Assembly: GCA_001570385.1 (NCBI GenBank)
Contig: BBYL01000019.1
Coordinates: 1-64,000 of the forward strand
DNA from: Microtetraspora glauca
GTDB lineage: Bacteria; Actinomycetota; Actinomycetes; Streptosporangiales; Streptosporangiaceae
Direction of reading: 5' to 3'
Length of the DNA: 64,000 nt
This document shows, piece after piece, positions 15,992-25,283 of this stretch. A program made the translations under genes and the position numbers. The notes under the pieces are model-generated. The model saw nothing but the letters and a program-made list of their open reading frames with translations. It did not search any database and had not been told where the DNA came from. Each line of letters opens with the position of its first letter. The first letter of the stretch is position 1.

Positions 15992-17034
15992 GCCGGTTCC
16001 TGAGACACCGCCTGTTCTGGCCGGCGGTCATCCTGGCCGCGCTGCTGCTGCTGAACCTGGTGTTCACCGACCACTTCTTCAGCGTCGAGATCAAGGACGG
16101 CCATCTCTACGGCAGCCTGGTCGACATCGTCCGCTTCGGCGCGCCGCTGATCCTCGTCGCGCTCGGCATGACGCTCGTCATCGCCACCGGCGGCATCGAC
16201 CTGTCGGTCGGCTCGGTCGTCGCGATCTCCGGCGCGCTGGCCTGCCTGCGCATCAGCGACCTCGGCGACCAGAACTCGACCGGCGGTGTGCTGGGGGCGG
16301 TGGTTCTCGCGCTGGCGCTGTCGCTGGTCCTCGGCGCGTGGAACGGCTTCCTCGTCGCCGGGATCGGCATCCAGCCGATCATCGCGACGTTGATCCTGAT
16401 GGTCGCCGGTCGCGGCCTGGCCCAGCTCGTCACCGACGGGCAGATCATCACCGTCAACAGTTCGCCGTACAAGCTCATCGGCGGCGGTTACTGGCTGACG
16501 CTGCCGTTCGGGATCATCATCGTGGCGGCGGTGCTGGCCCTCACCGCGTTCCTCACCCGGCGGCTGGCGCTGGGCCTGCTGATCGAGTCGGTCGGCGGCA
16601 ACGCCGAGGCGAGCCGCCTCGCGGGCATCAGCGCGCGCGGCGTGCTCATGATGGTCTACGCGTTCTGCGGGCTGTGCGCGGGCGTCGCCGGCCTGATGAT
16701 CAGCTCGAACGTCTCCAGCGCCGACGGCAACAACGCGGGCCTGTGGATCGAGCTCGACGCGATCCTCGCCGTCGTCATCGGCGGCACCCCGCTGGCCGGT
16801 GGCCGGTTCTCCCTCAGCGGCACGGTGCTGGGCGCGCTCATCATCCAGACGTTGACCACCACCATCTACTCGATCGGCGTCCCGCCGGAGACGACGCTGC
16901 TGTTCAAGGCGCTCGTGGTGACGATCGTCTGCCTGCTCCAGTCCCCGGCCTTCCGGGAGAAGGTGTTCCACCGCCGCGGGCGCCCCACATCGGCGCGCCC
17001 GGCGGCCGAAGAGAAGGCGACGGTCACGGCATGA
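15988..17034 (+). CDS. Sugar ABC transporter permease 1 (YtfT/RbsC-like)
   Basis: Membrane protein of 348 residues with eight to ten helices. The family motif ATGGIDLSVGSVVAISGALA lies near residue 70, followed by IGIQPIIATLILMVAGRGLA and VVIGGTPLAGGRFSLSGTVLGALI. It forms the translocation channel, probably as a heterodimer with the next gene product. It overlaps both neighbours by ATGA, so the three transporter membrane and ATPase genes are translationally coupled. Confidence 0.92.
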   Translation: MSRFLRHRLFWPAVILAALLLLNLVFTDHFFSVEIKDGHLYGSLVDIVRFGAPLILVALGMTLVIATGGIDLSVGSVVAISGALACLRISDLGDQNSTGGVLGAVVLALALSLVLGAWNGFLVAGIGIQPIIATLILMVAGRGLAQLVTDGQIITVNSSPYKLIGGGYWLTLPFGIIIVAAVLALTAFLTRRLALGLLIESVGGNAEASRLAGISARGVLMMVYAFCGLCAGVAGLMISSNVSSADGNNAGLWIELDAILAVVIGGTPLAGGRFSLSGTVLGALIIQTLTTTIYSIGVPPETTLLFKALVVTIVCLLQSPAFREKVFHRRGRPTSARPAAEEKATVTA

Positions 17035-18017
17035 CGAGCACCACGGGCCCGCTTGCCGGACGCCGTACGCTCCCGCGGAAGTACATCCCGGTCCTGGTGA
17101 CCGCGGCCCTGTTCATGGCGATGTTCGTGGCGGGCGGCATCCGCTACGACGGTTTCGCCACCGGGCAGATCATCCTCAACGTCTTCATCGACAATGCCTT
17201 CCTCCTGGTGGTCGCCGTCGGGATGGCGTTCGTGATCCTCACCGGCGGCATCGATCTGTCGGTCGGTTCGGTGGTCGCGCTCGCCACGATGATCTCGGCC
17301 GTGCTGCTGCAGCACGGCTGGCCGGCGTACGCGGTGATCGCCCTGGTGCTCGCCATCGGCGCGGTGCTCGGCCTGGGGATGGGCGCGATCATCCACTACT
17401 TCGAGATCCAGCCGTTCATCGTGACGCTGGCGGGGATGTTCCTCGCCCGCGGCCTGTGCTACACGATCGGCACCGACTCGATCTCGATCGAGGACGCGAC
17501 GTTCACGGCGTTCGCCCAGAGCCGGATCGAGCTCGGCGGCGGCATGTGGGTCTCGCCGAGCGTGCTGATCACCGCCGTGGTCGTGCTGGCGGCGGCGTAC
17601 GTGCTGCACTACACGCGGCTCGGCCGCAACGTCTACGCGACCGGCGGCAGCGAGCAGTCCGCGCTGCTCATGGGTTTGCCGGTGGCCAGGACGAAGATCG
17701 CCGTCTACACGATCAGCGGCTTCTGCTCCGCTCTCGGCGGCCTGCTGCTGTCCTTCTACATGTTGTCGGGGTACGGCCTGCACGCGGTCGGCATGGAGCT
17801 GGACGCGATCGCCGCCGTCGTCATCGGCGGCACCCTCCTGACCGGCGGCACCGGATACCTGCTCGGCACGGTGCTCGGCGTGCTCGTACTCGGGCTGATC
17901 CAGACGATCATCAGCTTCGAGGGCACGCTGAGCTCCTGGTGGACCAAGATCTTCATCGGTCTGCTGCTGTTCGCCTTCATCCTGCTGCAGCGCTTGATCG
18001 GCGCCCGCCGCAGGTAG
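17031..18017 (+). CDS. Sugar ABC transporter permease 2 (YjfF-like)
   Basis: Second permease, 328 residues. It carries LTGGIDLSVGSVVALATMI, EIQPFIVTLAGMFLARGL and VVIGGTLLTGGTGYLLGTVLGVL. Use of two distinct permeases is typical of the YtfQRT-YjfF furanose importer rather than the homodimeric ribose or arabinose systems. The ATG at 17031 overlaps the preceding stop; the much longer open frame upstream is antisense-like noise. A 47-bp spacer with GGAG separates it from araB. Confidence 0.92.
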   Translation: MTSTTGPLAGRRTLPRKYIPVLVTAALFMAMFVAGGIRYDGFATGQIILNVFIDNAFLLVVAVGMAFVILTGGIDLSVGSVVALATMISAVLLQHGWPAYAVIALVLAIGAVLGLGMGAIIHYFEIQPFIVTLAGMFLARGLCYTIGTDSISIEDATFTAFAQSRIELGGGMWVSPSVLITAVVVLAAAYVLHYTRLGRNVYATGGSEQSALLMGLPVARTKIAVYTISGFCSALGGLLLSFYMLSGYGLHAVGMELDAIAAVVIGGTLLTGGTGYLLGTVLGVLVLGLIQTIISFEGTLSSWWTKIFIGLLLFAFILLQRLIGARRR

Positions 18018-18063
18018 CGGGCACCGCGGCAGGTACCTCTCCCTTCTCCCGTTTGGAGTGATG

Positions 18064-18077
18064 TGTGAACGCTAACA
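18064..18077. promoter_or_regulatory. LacI-type operator overlapping the araB start codon
   Basis: TGTGAACGCTAACA starts one base before the GTG start of araB and covers its first four codons. This position suggests a road-block or an internal-promoter operator in addition to the upstream site. Confidence 0.75.
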
Positions 18078-19714
18078 GCGAGCGCTACGTCGTCGGCGTC
18101 GACTTCGGCACGCTGTCCGGCCGCGCCGTCGTCGTCCGCGTCGACGACGGCGCCGAGCTGGGCGGCGCGGTCCACGAGTACGCCCACCGGGTGATCGAGG
18201 ACGAGCTGCCCGGCGGCGGCGCGCGGCTCGGCCCCGACTGGGCGCTCCAGTCGCCGGGCGACTGGATCGACGTGCTGCGCACGGCCGTGCCCGAGGCACT
18301 GGCCGCCTCGGGAGTCGACCCGTCGCGGGTCGTCGGCATCGGCATCGACTTCACCGCCTGCACGGTGCTGCCCGCGACCGCCGACGGCACCCCGCTGTGC
18401 GAGATCACCCCCGAGCGCCCGCACGCCTGGCCGAAGCTCTGGAAGCACCACGCGGCCCAGCCGCACGCGGACCGGATCAACGCGCTGGCCGCCGAGCGCG
18501 GTGAACCCTGGCTGCCCCGCTACGGCGGCAGGATCTCCTCGGAGTGGCAGTTCGCCAAGGCGTTGCAGGTCCTCGACGAGGATCCCGAGACGTACGGCAG
18601 GGCTGAGCGCTGGATCGAGGCGGCCGACTGGATCGTCTGGCGGCTGACCGGTGTGGAGAGCCGCAACGTCTGCACGGCCGGATACAAGGGCATCCACCAG
18701 GACGGCGCCTACCCCTCCGAGGACTTCCTGGCCGCGCTGAACCCCGACTTCGCCGGTTTCACCGGCAAGCTCGGCCAGAAGCTCGCGCCGCTCGGCGGTC
18801 TCGCCGGTCGGCTGACCGCGCGGGCCGCCGGGTGGACGGGACTGCCCGAGGGGACCGCGGTCGCGGTCGGCAACGTCGACGCGCACGTCACCGCCGCCGC
18901 GGCCGACGCCGTGCGGCCCGGCCAGATGGTCGCCATCATGGGCACCTCGACCTGCCACATCATGCCGTCGGACCGGCTCGCCGAGGTGCCGGGGATGTGC
19001 GGGGTGGTGCGGGACGGCATCGTGCCCGGCCTCTGGGGTTACGAGGCGGGCCAGTCCGCCGTCGGTGACATCTTCGCCTGGTTCGTGGAGAACTTCCTGC
19101 CCGCCGCGTACGCCGAGCGGGCCGCCGAGCGGGGGCTCGGCCCGCACGAGTACCTGACCTCGCTCGCGGCCGAGCAGGAGGTCGGGCAGCACGGGCTGGT
19201 CGCGCTCGACTGGCAGGGCGGCAACCGTTCGGTGCTGGTCGACCACGACCTGTCCGGCGTGGTCGTCGGCCAGACGCTCGCCACCCGGCCGGAGGACGTC
19301 TACCGGGCGCTCATCGAGGCCACCGCGTTCGGCGCCCGGATCATCGTGGAGACGTTCGAGGCCGCCGGAGTGCCGGTGGAGGAGTTCGTGGTCGCCGGTG
19401 GCCTGCTCAGGAACTCCTTCCTTATGCGGACGTACGCCGACGTGCTGCGCCGCCCGCTGTCGGCGATCGGCAGCGACCAGGGGCCGGCCCTCGGCTCGGC
19501 GATCCACGCCGCCGTCGCCGCGGGCGAGTACGCCGACATCACGACCGCCGCGGCGGCCATGGGCAAGCGGCGCGCCGGCGCGTACGTGCCCGATCCCGAG
19601 CGGGCCGACGCCTACGACCGGCTGTACGCCGAGTACCGCCGGCTGCACGACCACTTCGCGGACGGCGGGCTGCTGCACCGGCTCCGCGCGATCAGGAACG
19701 AGGCCGGCGCATGA
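18065..19714 (+). CDS. araB: Ribulokinase
   Basis: FGGY carbohydrate kinase of 549 residues that phosphorylates L-ribulose to L-ribulose 5-phosphate. N-terminal phosphate motif VVGVDFGTLSGRAVVVR, substrate region GIGIDFTACTVLP and PHAWPKLWKHHAAQ, adenosine motif VVAGGLLRNSFLMRTYADVL. Length and motifs match AraB. The GTG start follows TTGGAGTG; the first codons (MNANSE) double as the LacI operator. The stop overlaps araD by ATGA. Confidence 0.95.
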   Translation: MNANSERYVVGVDFGTLSGRAVVVRVDDGAELGGAVHEYAHRVIEDELPGGGARLGPDWALQSPGDWIDVLRTAVPEALAASGVDPSRVVGIGIDFTACTVLPATADGTPLCEITPERPHAWPKLWKHHAAQPHADRINALAAERGEPWLPRYGGRISSEWQFAKALQVLDEDPETYGRAERWIEAADWIVWRLTGVESRNVCTAGYKGIHQDGAYPSEDFLAALNPDFAGFTGKLGQKLAPLGGLAGRLTARAAGWTGLPEGTAVAVGNVDAHVTAAAADAVRPGQMVAIMGTSTCHIMPSDRLAEVPGMCGVVRDGIVPGLWGYEAGQSAVGDIFAWFVENFLPAAYAERAAERGLGPHEYLTSLAAEQEVGQHGLVALDWQGGNRSVLVDHDLSGVVVGQTLATRPEDVYRALIEATAFGARIIVETFEAAGVPVEEFVVAGGLLRNSFLMRTYADVLRRPLSAIGSDQGPALGSAIHAAVAAGEYADITTAAAAMGKRRAGAYVPDPERADAYDRLYAEYRRLHDHFADGGLLHRLRAIRNEAGA

Positions 19715-20373
19715 TGATCAGGGAATTGCGGGAGACCGTGTGCCGCCTGCACGCCGAGCTGGTGCGGTACGGCCTCGTCGCGTGGACGGCGGGCAACGTC
19801 TCCGGCCGGGTGCCCGGCGAGGACCTGTTCGTCATCAAGCCCAGCGGGGTGTCCTACGACGACCTGACGCCGGAGTCGATCGTGGTGTGCGACCTCGACG
19901 GCGTCGTGGTGGAGGGAACGCTCTCGCCCTCCAGCGACACGGCCGCGCACGCGTACGTCTACCGGTACATGCCGGAGGTGAACGGCGTGGTGCACACCCA
20001 CTCCACGTACGCGTCCGCCTGGGCGGCCAGGGGGGAGGCGATCCCGTGCGTGCTCACCGCGATGGCCGACGAGTTCGGCGGTGAGATCCCCGTGGGCCCG
20101 TTCGCGCTGATCGGGGGCGACGACATCGGCAAGGGCGTCGTCGAGACGCTGTCCGGCCATCGGTCGCCCGCCGTGCTCATGCGCAACCACGGTGTCTTCA
20201 CCGTCGGCGACTCGCCCACGTCGGCGGTGAAGGCCGCCGTGATGTGCGAGGACGTCGCCCGCACCGTGCACGTGGCCCGGCAGCTCGGCGATCCGCTGCC
20301 GATCGCGCCCGAGGACATCGACCGTTTGCATCACCGCTATCAGCACGTCTATGGACAGAGGAGTCACCTGTGA
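19711..20373 (+). CDS. araD: L-ribulose-5-phosphate 4-epimerase
   Basis: Class II aldolase-fold epimerase of 220 residues that converts L-ribulose 5-phosphate to D-xylulose 5-phosphate. Zinc ligands and substrate motifs are present: TAGNVSGRVPGEDLFVIKPSG, the His pair in GVVHTHSTYASAWAARGE, and the third His in VLMRNHGVFTVGDS. It overlaps both araB (ATGA) and araA (GTGA). A second shorter start is not needed. Confidence 0.95.
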   Translation: MMIRELRETVCRLHAELVRYGLVAWTAGNVSGRVPGEDLFVIKPSGVSYDDLTPESIVVCDLDGVVVEGTLSPSSDTAAHAYVYRYMPEVNGVVHTHSTYASAWAARGEAIPCVLTAMADEFGGEIPVGPFALIGGDDIGKGVVETLSGHRSPAVLMRNHGVFTVGDSPTSAVKAAVMCEDVARTVHVARQLGDPLPIAPEDIDRLHHRYQHVYGQRSHL

Positions 20374-21863
20374 AGCTGTGGTTCTTGACCGGTAGCCAGG
20401 GCCTGTACGGCGAGGACACGCTGCGGCAGGTGGCCGAGCAGTCCACGCGGATCGCCGCCGCGCTCGGCGAGGCCCTGGGGGAGACGTCGTCGTACGAACT
20501 GGAGTGGCGGCCCGTGCTCACCGACGCCGGAGCCATCCGGAGGGTGTGCCTGGAGGCGAACGCCGACGACGAGTGCGGCGGCCTGATCGCGTGGATGCAC
20601 ACGTTCTCCCCGGCCAAGATGTGGATCGCCGGGCTGGACGCGTTGCGCAAGCCGCTGCTGCACCTGCACACGCAGGCGAACGTGGAGTTGCCGTGGAGCT
20701 CCATCGACATGGACTTCATGAACCTGAACCAGGCCGCGCACGGCGACCGGGAGTTCGGCCACGTCCAGTCCCGGCTCGGCGTGCCGCGCAAGACCGTGAC
20801 CGGGCACGTGAGTGACCCCTCCGTGGCCGCGCGGGTCGGGGCGTGGGCGCGGGCGGCGGCCGGCCGGGCCGAGGTGGGCTCGCTGAAGCTGGCCAGGTTC
20901 GGCGACAACATGCGCGACGTGGCGGTGACCGAGGGCGACAAGGTGGAGGCGCAGCTCCGGTTCGGGGTCTCGGTGAACACCTACGGGGTCAACGAGTTGG
21001 TCGCTGTGGTGGACGCGGCCTCCGACGCCGACGTGACCACGCTGACGCGCGAGTACGACGAGCTCTACCGGCTCGCGCCCGAGCTGCGGGAGGGCGGCGA
21101 GCGGCACGCGTCCCTCCGGTACGCGGCGCGGATCGAGCTCGGCCTGCGGCACTTCCTCGACGGTGGCGGGTTCCGGGCGTTCACCACCAACTTCGAGGAC
21201 CTGGGCGGGTTGCGCCAGCTCCCCGGCCTCGCCGTACAGCGCCTGATGGCGGACGGGTACGGCTTCGGCGGCGAGGGCGACTGGAAGACGTCGGTGCTGC
21301 TGCGGACCCTGAAGGTGATGTCGGAGGGGCGGCCGGGCGGCACCTCGTTCATGGAGGACTACACGTACCACCTGACGCCGGGGGAGGAGCTCATCCTCGG
21401 CGCGCACATGCTGGAGGTCTGCCCGACGATCGCGGCGGGCACGCCGTCCTGCGAGATCCACCCGCTGGGCATCGGCGGCCGCGAGGACCCGGTGCGGCTG
21501 GTGTTCGACGCCGAGCCCGGTCCGGCGGTCGTGGTGGGGCTGGCCGACATGGGCGACCGGTTCCGGCTGGTGGCCAACGAGATCGACGTGGTCGCCCCGC
21601 CGGAGCCCCTGCCGAGGCTGCCGGTGGCCCGCGCGGTCTGGCGCCCCCGGCCCGACCTGCGCACCTCGACGGAGTCGTGGCTGACGGCCGGCGCCCCGCA
21701 CCACACCGTCCTGTCGGCGGCGGTCGGCGCCGAGGAGCTCACCGATTTCGCCGACATGCTCGGCGTGGAGCTGCTCGTCATCGACGCCGACACCACGCCC
21801 CGGCAGTTCGCCAAGGAGCTGCGCTGGAACCAGGCCTACCACCGCCTCGCCCGCGGCCTCTGA
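20370..21863 (+). CDS. araA: L-arabinose isomerase
   Basis: Metal-dependent isomerase of 497 residues, converting L-arabinose to L-ribulose. N-terminal LWFLTGSQGLYGEDTL, substrate region HTFSPAKMWIAGLDALRKPLLHLHTQ, DFMNLNQAAHGDREFG and the catalytic GYGFGGEGDWKTSVLLR with FMEDYTYHL. The start is GTG at 20370, which overlaps the araD stop as GTGA and has AGAGGAG 8 nt upstream; the longer frame from 20244 is an artefact. It completes the araBDA pathway. Confidence 0.96.
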   Translation: MKLWFLTGSQGLYGEDTLRQVAEQSTRIAAALGEALGETSSYELEWRPVLTDAGAIRRVCLEANADDECGGLIAWMHTFSPAKMWIAGLDALRKPLLHLHTQANVELPWSSIDMDFMNLNQAAHGDREFGHVQSRLGVPRKTVTGHVSDPSVAARVGAWARAAAGRAEVGSLKLARFGDNMRDVAVTEGDKVEAQLRFGVSVNTYGVNELVAVVDAASDADVTTLTREYDELYRLAPELREGGERHASLRYAARIELGLRHFLDGGGFRAFTTNFEDLGGLRQLPGLAVQRLMADGYGFGGEGDWKTSVLLRTLKVMSEGRPGGTSFMEDYTYHLTPGEELILGAHMLEVCPTIAAGTPSCEIHPLGIGGREDPVRLVFDAEPGPAVVVGLADMGDRFRLVANEIDVVAPPEPLPRLPVARAVWRPRPDLRTSTESWLTAGAPHHTVLSAAVGAEELTDFADMLGVELLVIDADTTPRQFAKELRWNQAYHRLARGL

Positions 21864-21892
21864 TACCGGACGGCGTCGCCGGCACCCGGCCG

Positions 21893-23353
21893 TCAGCGTG
21901 CTCGCCTTCCGATGAGGCAGGTGAGCACGGCCAGCGCGGAGATGGCCGTCATGCACGCCAGCGCCCAGCGGTAGCCCGTGATGAGCTGGTCGACCGCCGT
22001 GTCCGAGACGTTCGACAGCGTTCCGGCGAAGACGTGGTCGTGCAGCTCGGCGGGCAGCGGGACTGTGATGATCGACAGGACCAGGGCGGTGCCGACGACG
22101 ATCCCGGTGTTCTGGAGCATCAGCCGCATGGCGTTGACGATCCCCAGCCGGTTCGCGGGCAGCCCGTGCAGGATCGCGGTGGTGTTGGACGGCAGGAACA
22201 GCCCGGAGCCGACGCCGATCAGCACGAGGGCGACGGAGATCGGGGCGTAGGAGACGGTCGGGGAGATCAGGCAGAGCAGTCCGGCCAGGCCCGCCGTGGA
22301 CAGGGAGGTGCCGACGGCGGCCACGGTGCGCGGGTTGAGCTTCCTCTGCAGGAAACCCGAGGCCACCGACGCCGACATGGCCGCGACCGAGAGCGGGAGC
22401 ACCTTCAACGCCGCCCGCACCGGGTCCTCGCCGTGGACGGCCTGGAACAGGAGCGAGATGAGGAAGACCACTCCGATGCCGGCGACCGAGTTGAGCAGGG
22501 ACGCCAGCGTTCCGAACGCGAACGGGAGGTCGCGGAACATTCGGATGTCCACGACGGGGTGGCGGGCCCGCAGCTCGCGGACGACGAACAGCGGCAGGGT
22601 CACGGCGAAGACGACGAGGCCCGACACCACCACCGGATGCCCCCACCCGAGCCGGGTCACCTCCGAGAGCGCGAGCAGCAGGCCGCCGAGGCAGGCCGGT
22701 ACGAGCGCGCTGCCGGGCAGGTCGAGTCCTCGCTCACCGCTGTGCGGGCGGCCGGGGCGCAGTGCGACGAACCCCCAGACCAGGCAGGCGACGCCGATCG
22801 GCACGTTGTACCAGAACACCCAGCGCCAGCCGAGGTGCTCGGTGAACAGGCCGCCGAGCGTCGGCCCGACGAGTTGGGCGATGGAGAACGACGCCGTGTA
22901 GACGCCCATGCCCTCGCCGAGCCGTGACCGGGGAAAGGCGTCGGTGACCAGGGCTGCGCTGTTGGTGAGCAGCATGGCCCCACCCGCCGCCTGCACGACC
23001 CGGAGGCCCACGATCAGCCATGCGTCCGGCGCGAGGCCGGCCAGCAGGCTGGCGACGGTGTACGTGGCCAGGCCGCCCAAATACATCGCGCGGCGGCCGT
23101 ACATGTCGGCGAGCCGTCCGAACAGGACCATGAGGACGGTGGTCGTGAGCTGGAAGGCCAGCAGGATCCAGCTCGCCGCGTCGGCGCTCGCGTGCGTGTG
23201 CCGTACGACCTGGGGGAGCGCGATGTTGAGGGCGCTGCCGCCGAGCGCGGTGAGCACGCTGGCCATGCTCACCACCGACAGCGTCCGCCAGGCGTGGCGG
23301 AGCCGCTCTCGCTCGCCGACGCGCGCCGGGACCGTCCCGGATGTGGTGGTCAT
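21893..23353 (-). CDS. MFS transporter, 14-TM DHA2 (EmrB/QacA) family
   Basis: Drug/proton antiporter-like protein of 486 residues with about 14 hydrophobic helices. Typical motifs are LGGSALNIALPQVVRHTHAS (helix 1), LADMYGRRAMYLGGLATY (motif A) and the motif C region LVGPTLGGLFTEHLGWRWVFW. It is divergent from the SDR gene, with a TTCTAG-N9-CTAGAA operator in the spacer, so it probably belongs to the acyl-CoA regulon and moves its substrate or product. The ATG at 23353 overlaps the stop of a 7-codon leader that carries the good Shine-Dalgarno sequence. Confidence 0.9.
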   Translation of the reverse strand: MTTTSGTVPARVGERERLRHAWRTLSVVSMASVLTALGGSALNIALPQVVRHTHASADAASWILLAFQLTTTVLMVLFGRLADMYGRRAMYLGGLATYTVASLLAGLAPDAWLIVGLRVVQAAGGAMLLTNSAALVTDAFPRSRLGEGMGVYTASFSIAQLVGPTLGGLFTEHLGWRWVFWYNVPIGVACLVWGFVALRPGRPHSGERGLDLPGSALVPACLGGLLLALSEVTRLGWGHPVVVSGLVVFAVTLPLFVVRELRARHPVVDIRMFRDLPFAFGTLASLLNSVAGIGVVFLISLLFQAVHGEDPVRAALKVLPLSVAAMSASVASGFLQRKLNPRTVAAVGTSLSTAGLAGLLCLISPTVSYAPISVALVLIGVGSGLFLPSNTTAILHGLPANRLGIVNAMRLMLQNTGIVVGTALVLSIITVPLPAELHDHVFAGTLSNVSDTAVDQLITGYRWALACMTAISALAVLTCLIGRRAR

Positions 23354-23373
23354 CGTCCGGCGAGCCGCATCAT
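23350..23373 (-). other. Seven-codon leader ORF overlapping the MFS start
   Basis: On the minus strand GAGAGGAG is followed after 6 nt by ATGATG, reading MMRLAGR then TGA. That TGA overlaps the MFS start codon as ATGA. The MFS ATG itself has no good Shine-Dalgarno sequence, so ribosomes may reach it by coupling. It is too short for homology evidence. Confidence 0.4.
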
Positions 23374-23394
23374 GACCGGCTCCTCTCTGTAAAT

Positions 23395-23415
23395 TTCTAG
23401 ACTCCAATACTAGAA
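23395..23415. promoter_or_regulatory. TetR-type operator between MFS and SDR genes
   Basis: TTCTAG (23395-23400), 9 bp, CTAGAA (23410-23415). It is one of six TTCTAGAA-like sites between 23.4 and 32.1 kb and lies in the shared promoter region of the MFS (minus) and SDR (plus) genes. Confidence 0.7.
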
Positions 23416-23452
23416 TCGTATTCACATCGAGGTCTGGTCAAGGGAGCTTGGC

Positions 23453-24373
23453 ATGAGCGGGATCATGGAAGGCCGCGTAGTGATCGTCACCGGTGCGGCG
23501 CGCGGCATCGGGCGCGGGCACGCCCTGGAGTTCGCGCGCCAGGGCGCCAAGGTCGTCGTGAACGACCTGGGCGCCGAGACCGACGGCACCGGCTCCTCCA
23601 CCGGAGCGGCGGGCGAGGTGGCCGAGGAGATCAGGGCGATGGGCGGCGAGGCCGTCGTCAGCGGCGAGGACGTCTCCGACTTCGACGGTGCGTCACGTCT
23701 GGTCAGGATGGCCGTCGAGCACTTCGGCGACCTGCACGTCCTCGTCAACAACGCGGGCATCCTGCGCGACCGGATGCTCGTCAACATGACGCCGGAGGAG
23801 TGGGACGCCGTGATCAGGGTCCACCTGCGCGGCACCTTCGCTCCGCTGCGGCACGCCGCCGCGTACTGGCGGGGCAGGGCGAAGGCGGGCGACCCGGTGG
23901 ACGCCCGCGTCATCAACACCACGTCGTCCTCCGGCATCTACGGCAATCCGGGACAGGGCAACTACGGTGCGGCCAAAGCGGGCATCGCCGCTCTGACGAT
24001 CATCGCCGCCCGGGAACTCGGGCGCTACGGGGTGACCGTCAACGCGGTCGCCCCCGCCGCGCTCACCCGGATGACCGAGGGGCTCATCCCCGGCGGGCGG
24101 CCCCCTGTCGAGGGCTTCGACCCCGCGGCGCCCGACAACATCGCGCCGCTGGTGGTCTGGCTGGCCAGCGAGCAGGCCAGGGAGATCACGGGGAGGGTCT
24201 TCAACGTACGCGGCGGCATGATCAGCGTGGCCGAGGGCTGGCACGCGGGACCCGGCGTGGACAAGGGCGCGCGGTGGGACCCGGCCGAACTCGGCGACGT
24301 CGTCCCCGGCCTCGTCGCCAAGGCCGCGTCCAACGCGCTCACCAGCGGCGAGATTCCGAACAGGGAGGCGTGA
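23453..24373 (+). CDS. SDR-family dehydrogenase, 3-hydroxyacyl-CoA type
   Basis: Short-chain dehydrogenase of 306 residues. NAD(P) motif TGAARGIGRGHALEFA, NNAG motif (VLVNNAGILRDRMLVNM), catalytic Ser in INTTSSSGIYGNPGQ and YxxxK in NYGAAKAG. The length and the motif VVVNDLGAETDGTG resemble the dehydrogenase domain of peroxisomal multifunctional enzyme 2, so oxidation of a 3-hydroxyacyl-CoA is likely. One base separates it from the MaoC hydratase gene, giving a two-gene operon that together performs hydration and dehydrogenation. A TTCTAG palindrome lies upstream. Confidence 0.9.
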   Translation: MSGIMEGRVVIVTGAARGIGRGHALEFARQGAKVVVNDLGAETDGTGSSTGAAGEVAEEIRAMGGEAVVSGEDVSDFDGASRLVRMAVEHFGDLHVLVNNAGILRDRMLVNMTPEEWDAVIRVHLRGTFAPLRHAAAYWRGRAKAGDPVDARVINTTSSSGIYGNPGQGNYGAAKAGIAALTIIAARELGRYGVTVNAVAPAALTRMTEGLIPGGRPPVEGFDPAAPDNIAPLVVWLASEQAREITGRVFNVRGGMISVAEGWHAGPGVDKGARWDPAELGDVVPGLVAKAASNALTSGEIPNREA

Positions 24374-24374
24374 C

Positions 24375-25214
24375 ATGCCGCTCGACCACGGCCTGGTCGG
24401 CGTGGAAAGCGCGCCGGTCGAGCGCTCATGGACGTCCAAGGACACGCTGCTGTACGCCCTGGGTGTCGGCGCGGGCGTCGATGAGCCGGCTTTCACGACG
24501 GAGAACTCGACGGGGGTGCCGCAGCGCGTGCTGCCGACCTTCGCGGTGCTGGCCGCGCAGGTGCCGACCGGTCGACGCCTCGGGGACTTCGATCCGGCCA
24601 TGCTCGTCCATGCCGAGCAGGCCTTCGAACTGCACCGCACGCTGCCGCCCGAGGGCAGGGTCCGTACGACGTCGAAGGTGACCGGCATCTACGACAAGGG
24701 CTCGGGCGCGTTGGTGACGAGCGAGGCCCATGCCGTGGAGGCGGAGAGCGGCGAGCCGCTGATCACCAGCCGGAGCGCGGTGTTCATCCGGGGCGAGGGC
24801 GGCTTCGGCGGCGACCGCGGCCCGCGCGACGGGTGGACCGAGCCGGCGGGCCCGCCGGACCATGAAGTCACCTACGCCACGTACCGGGACCAGGCGTTGC
24901 TCTACCGCCTTTCCGGGGACCGCAACCCGCTGCACTCCGATCCGGTGTTCGCCGCGCGGGCGGGCTTCGGCCGTCCGATCCTGCACGGCCTGTGCACATA
25001 CGGGATCACCGGCCGGGCGCTGTTGCACGCGGTGGCCGGGTCCGACCCGGCCCGCTTCGTGTCGATGTCCGGGCGGTTCAGCAGCCCGGTCTTCCCCGGC
25101 GAGCCGCTGACCGTGTCGATCTGGGTGGACGGCGCCACCGCGTTCTTCCGTACGTCGAAGGGCGACGGGACCGTGGTGATCGACCGGGGCAGGGCGGCGT
25201 TCCGCCCTGCCTGA
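24375..25214 (+). CDS. MaoC-type enoyl-CoA hydratase (hydratase 2, double hot-dog)
   Basis: R-specific enoyl-CoA hydratase of 279 residues with two hot-dog domains. The C-terminal domain has the hydratase 2 motif YRLSGDRNPLHSDPVFA with the catalytic Asp and His, followed by GFGRPILHGLCTYG. The N-terminal domain is non-catalytic and matches the usual MaoC-like N-domain (FAVLAAQVP). With the preceding SDR it reproduces the two activities of multifunctional enzyme 2. Its stop is followed by short tandem repeats and the converging TetR gene. Confidence 0.92.
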   Translation: MPLDHGLVGVESAPVERSWTSKDTLLYALGVGAGVDEPAFTTENSTGVPQRVLPTFAVLAAQVPTGRRLGDFDPAMLVHAEQAFELHRTLPPEGRVRTTSKVTGIYDKGSGALVTSEAHAVEAESGEPLITSRSAVFIRGEGGFGGDRGPRDGWTEPAGPPDHEVTYATYRDQALLYRLSGDRNPLHSDPVFAARAGFGRPILHGLCTYGITGRALLHAVAGSDPARFVSMSGRFSSPVFPGEPLTVSIWVDGATAFFRTSKGDGTVVIDRGRAAFRPA

Positions 25215-25283
25215 GACGGCCCGGGGCGCCGGTACCCGCGGTGCCGGTGCCCCGGTGTGTCAGGCGGCGCTCTGCCGCCGGCG

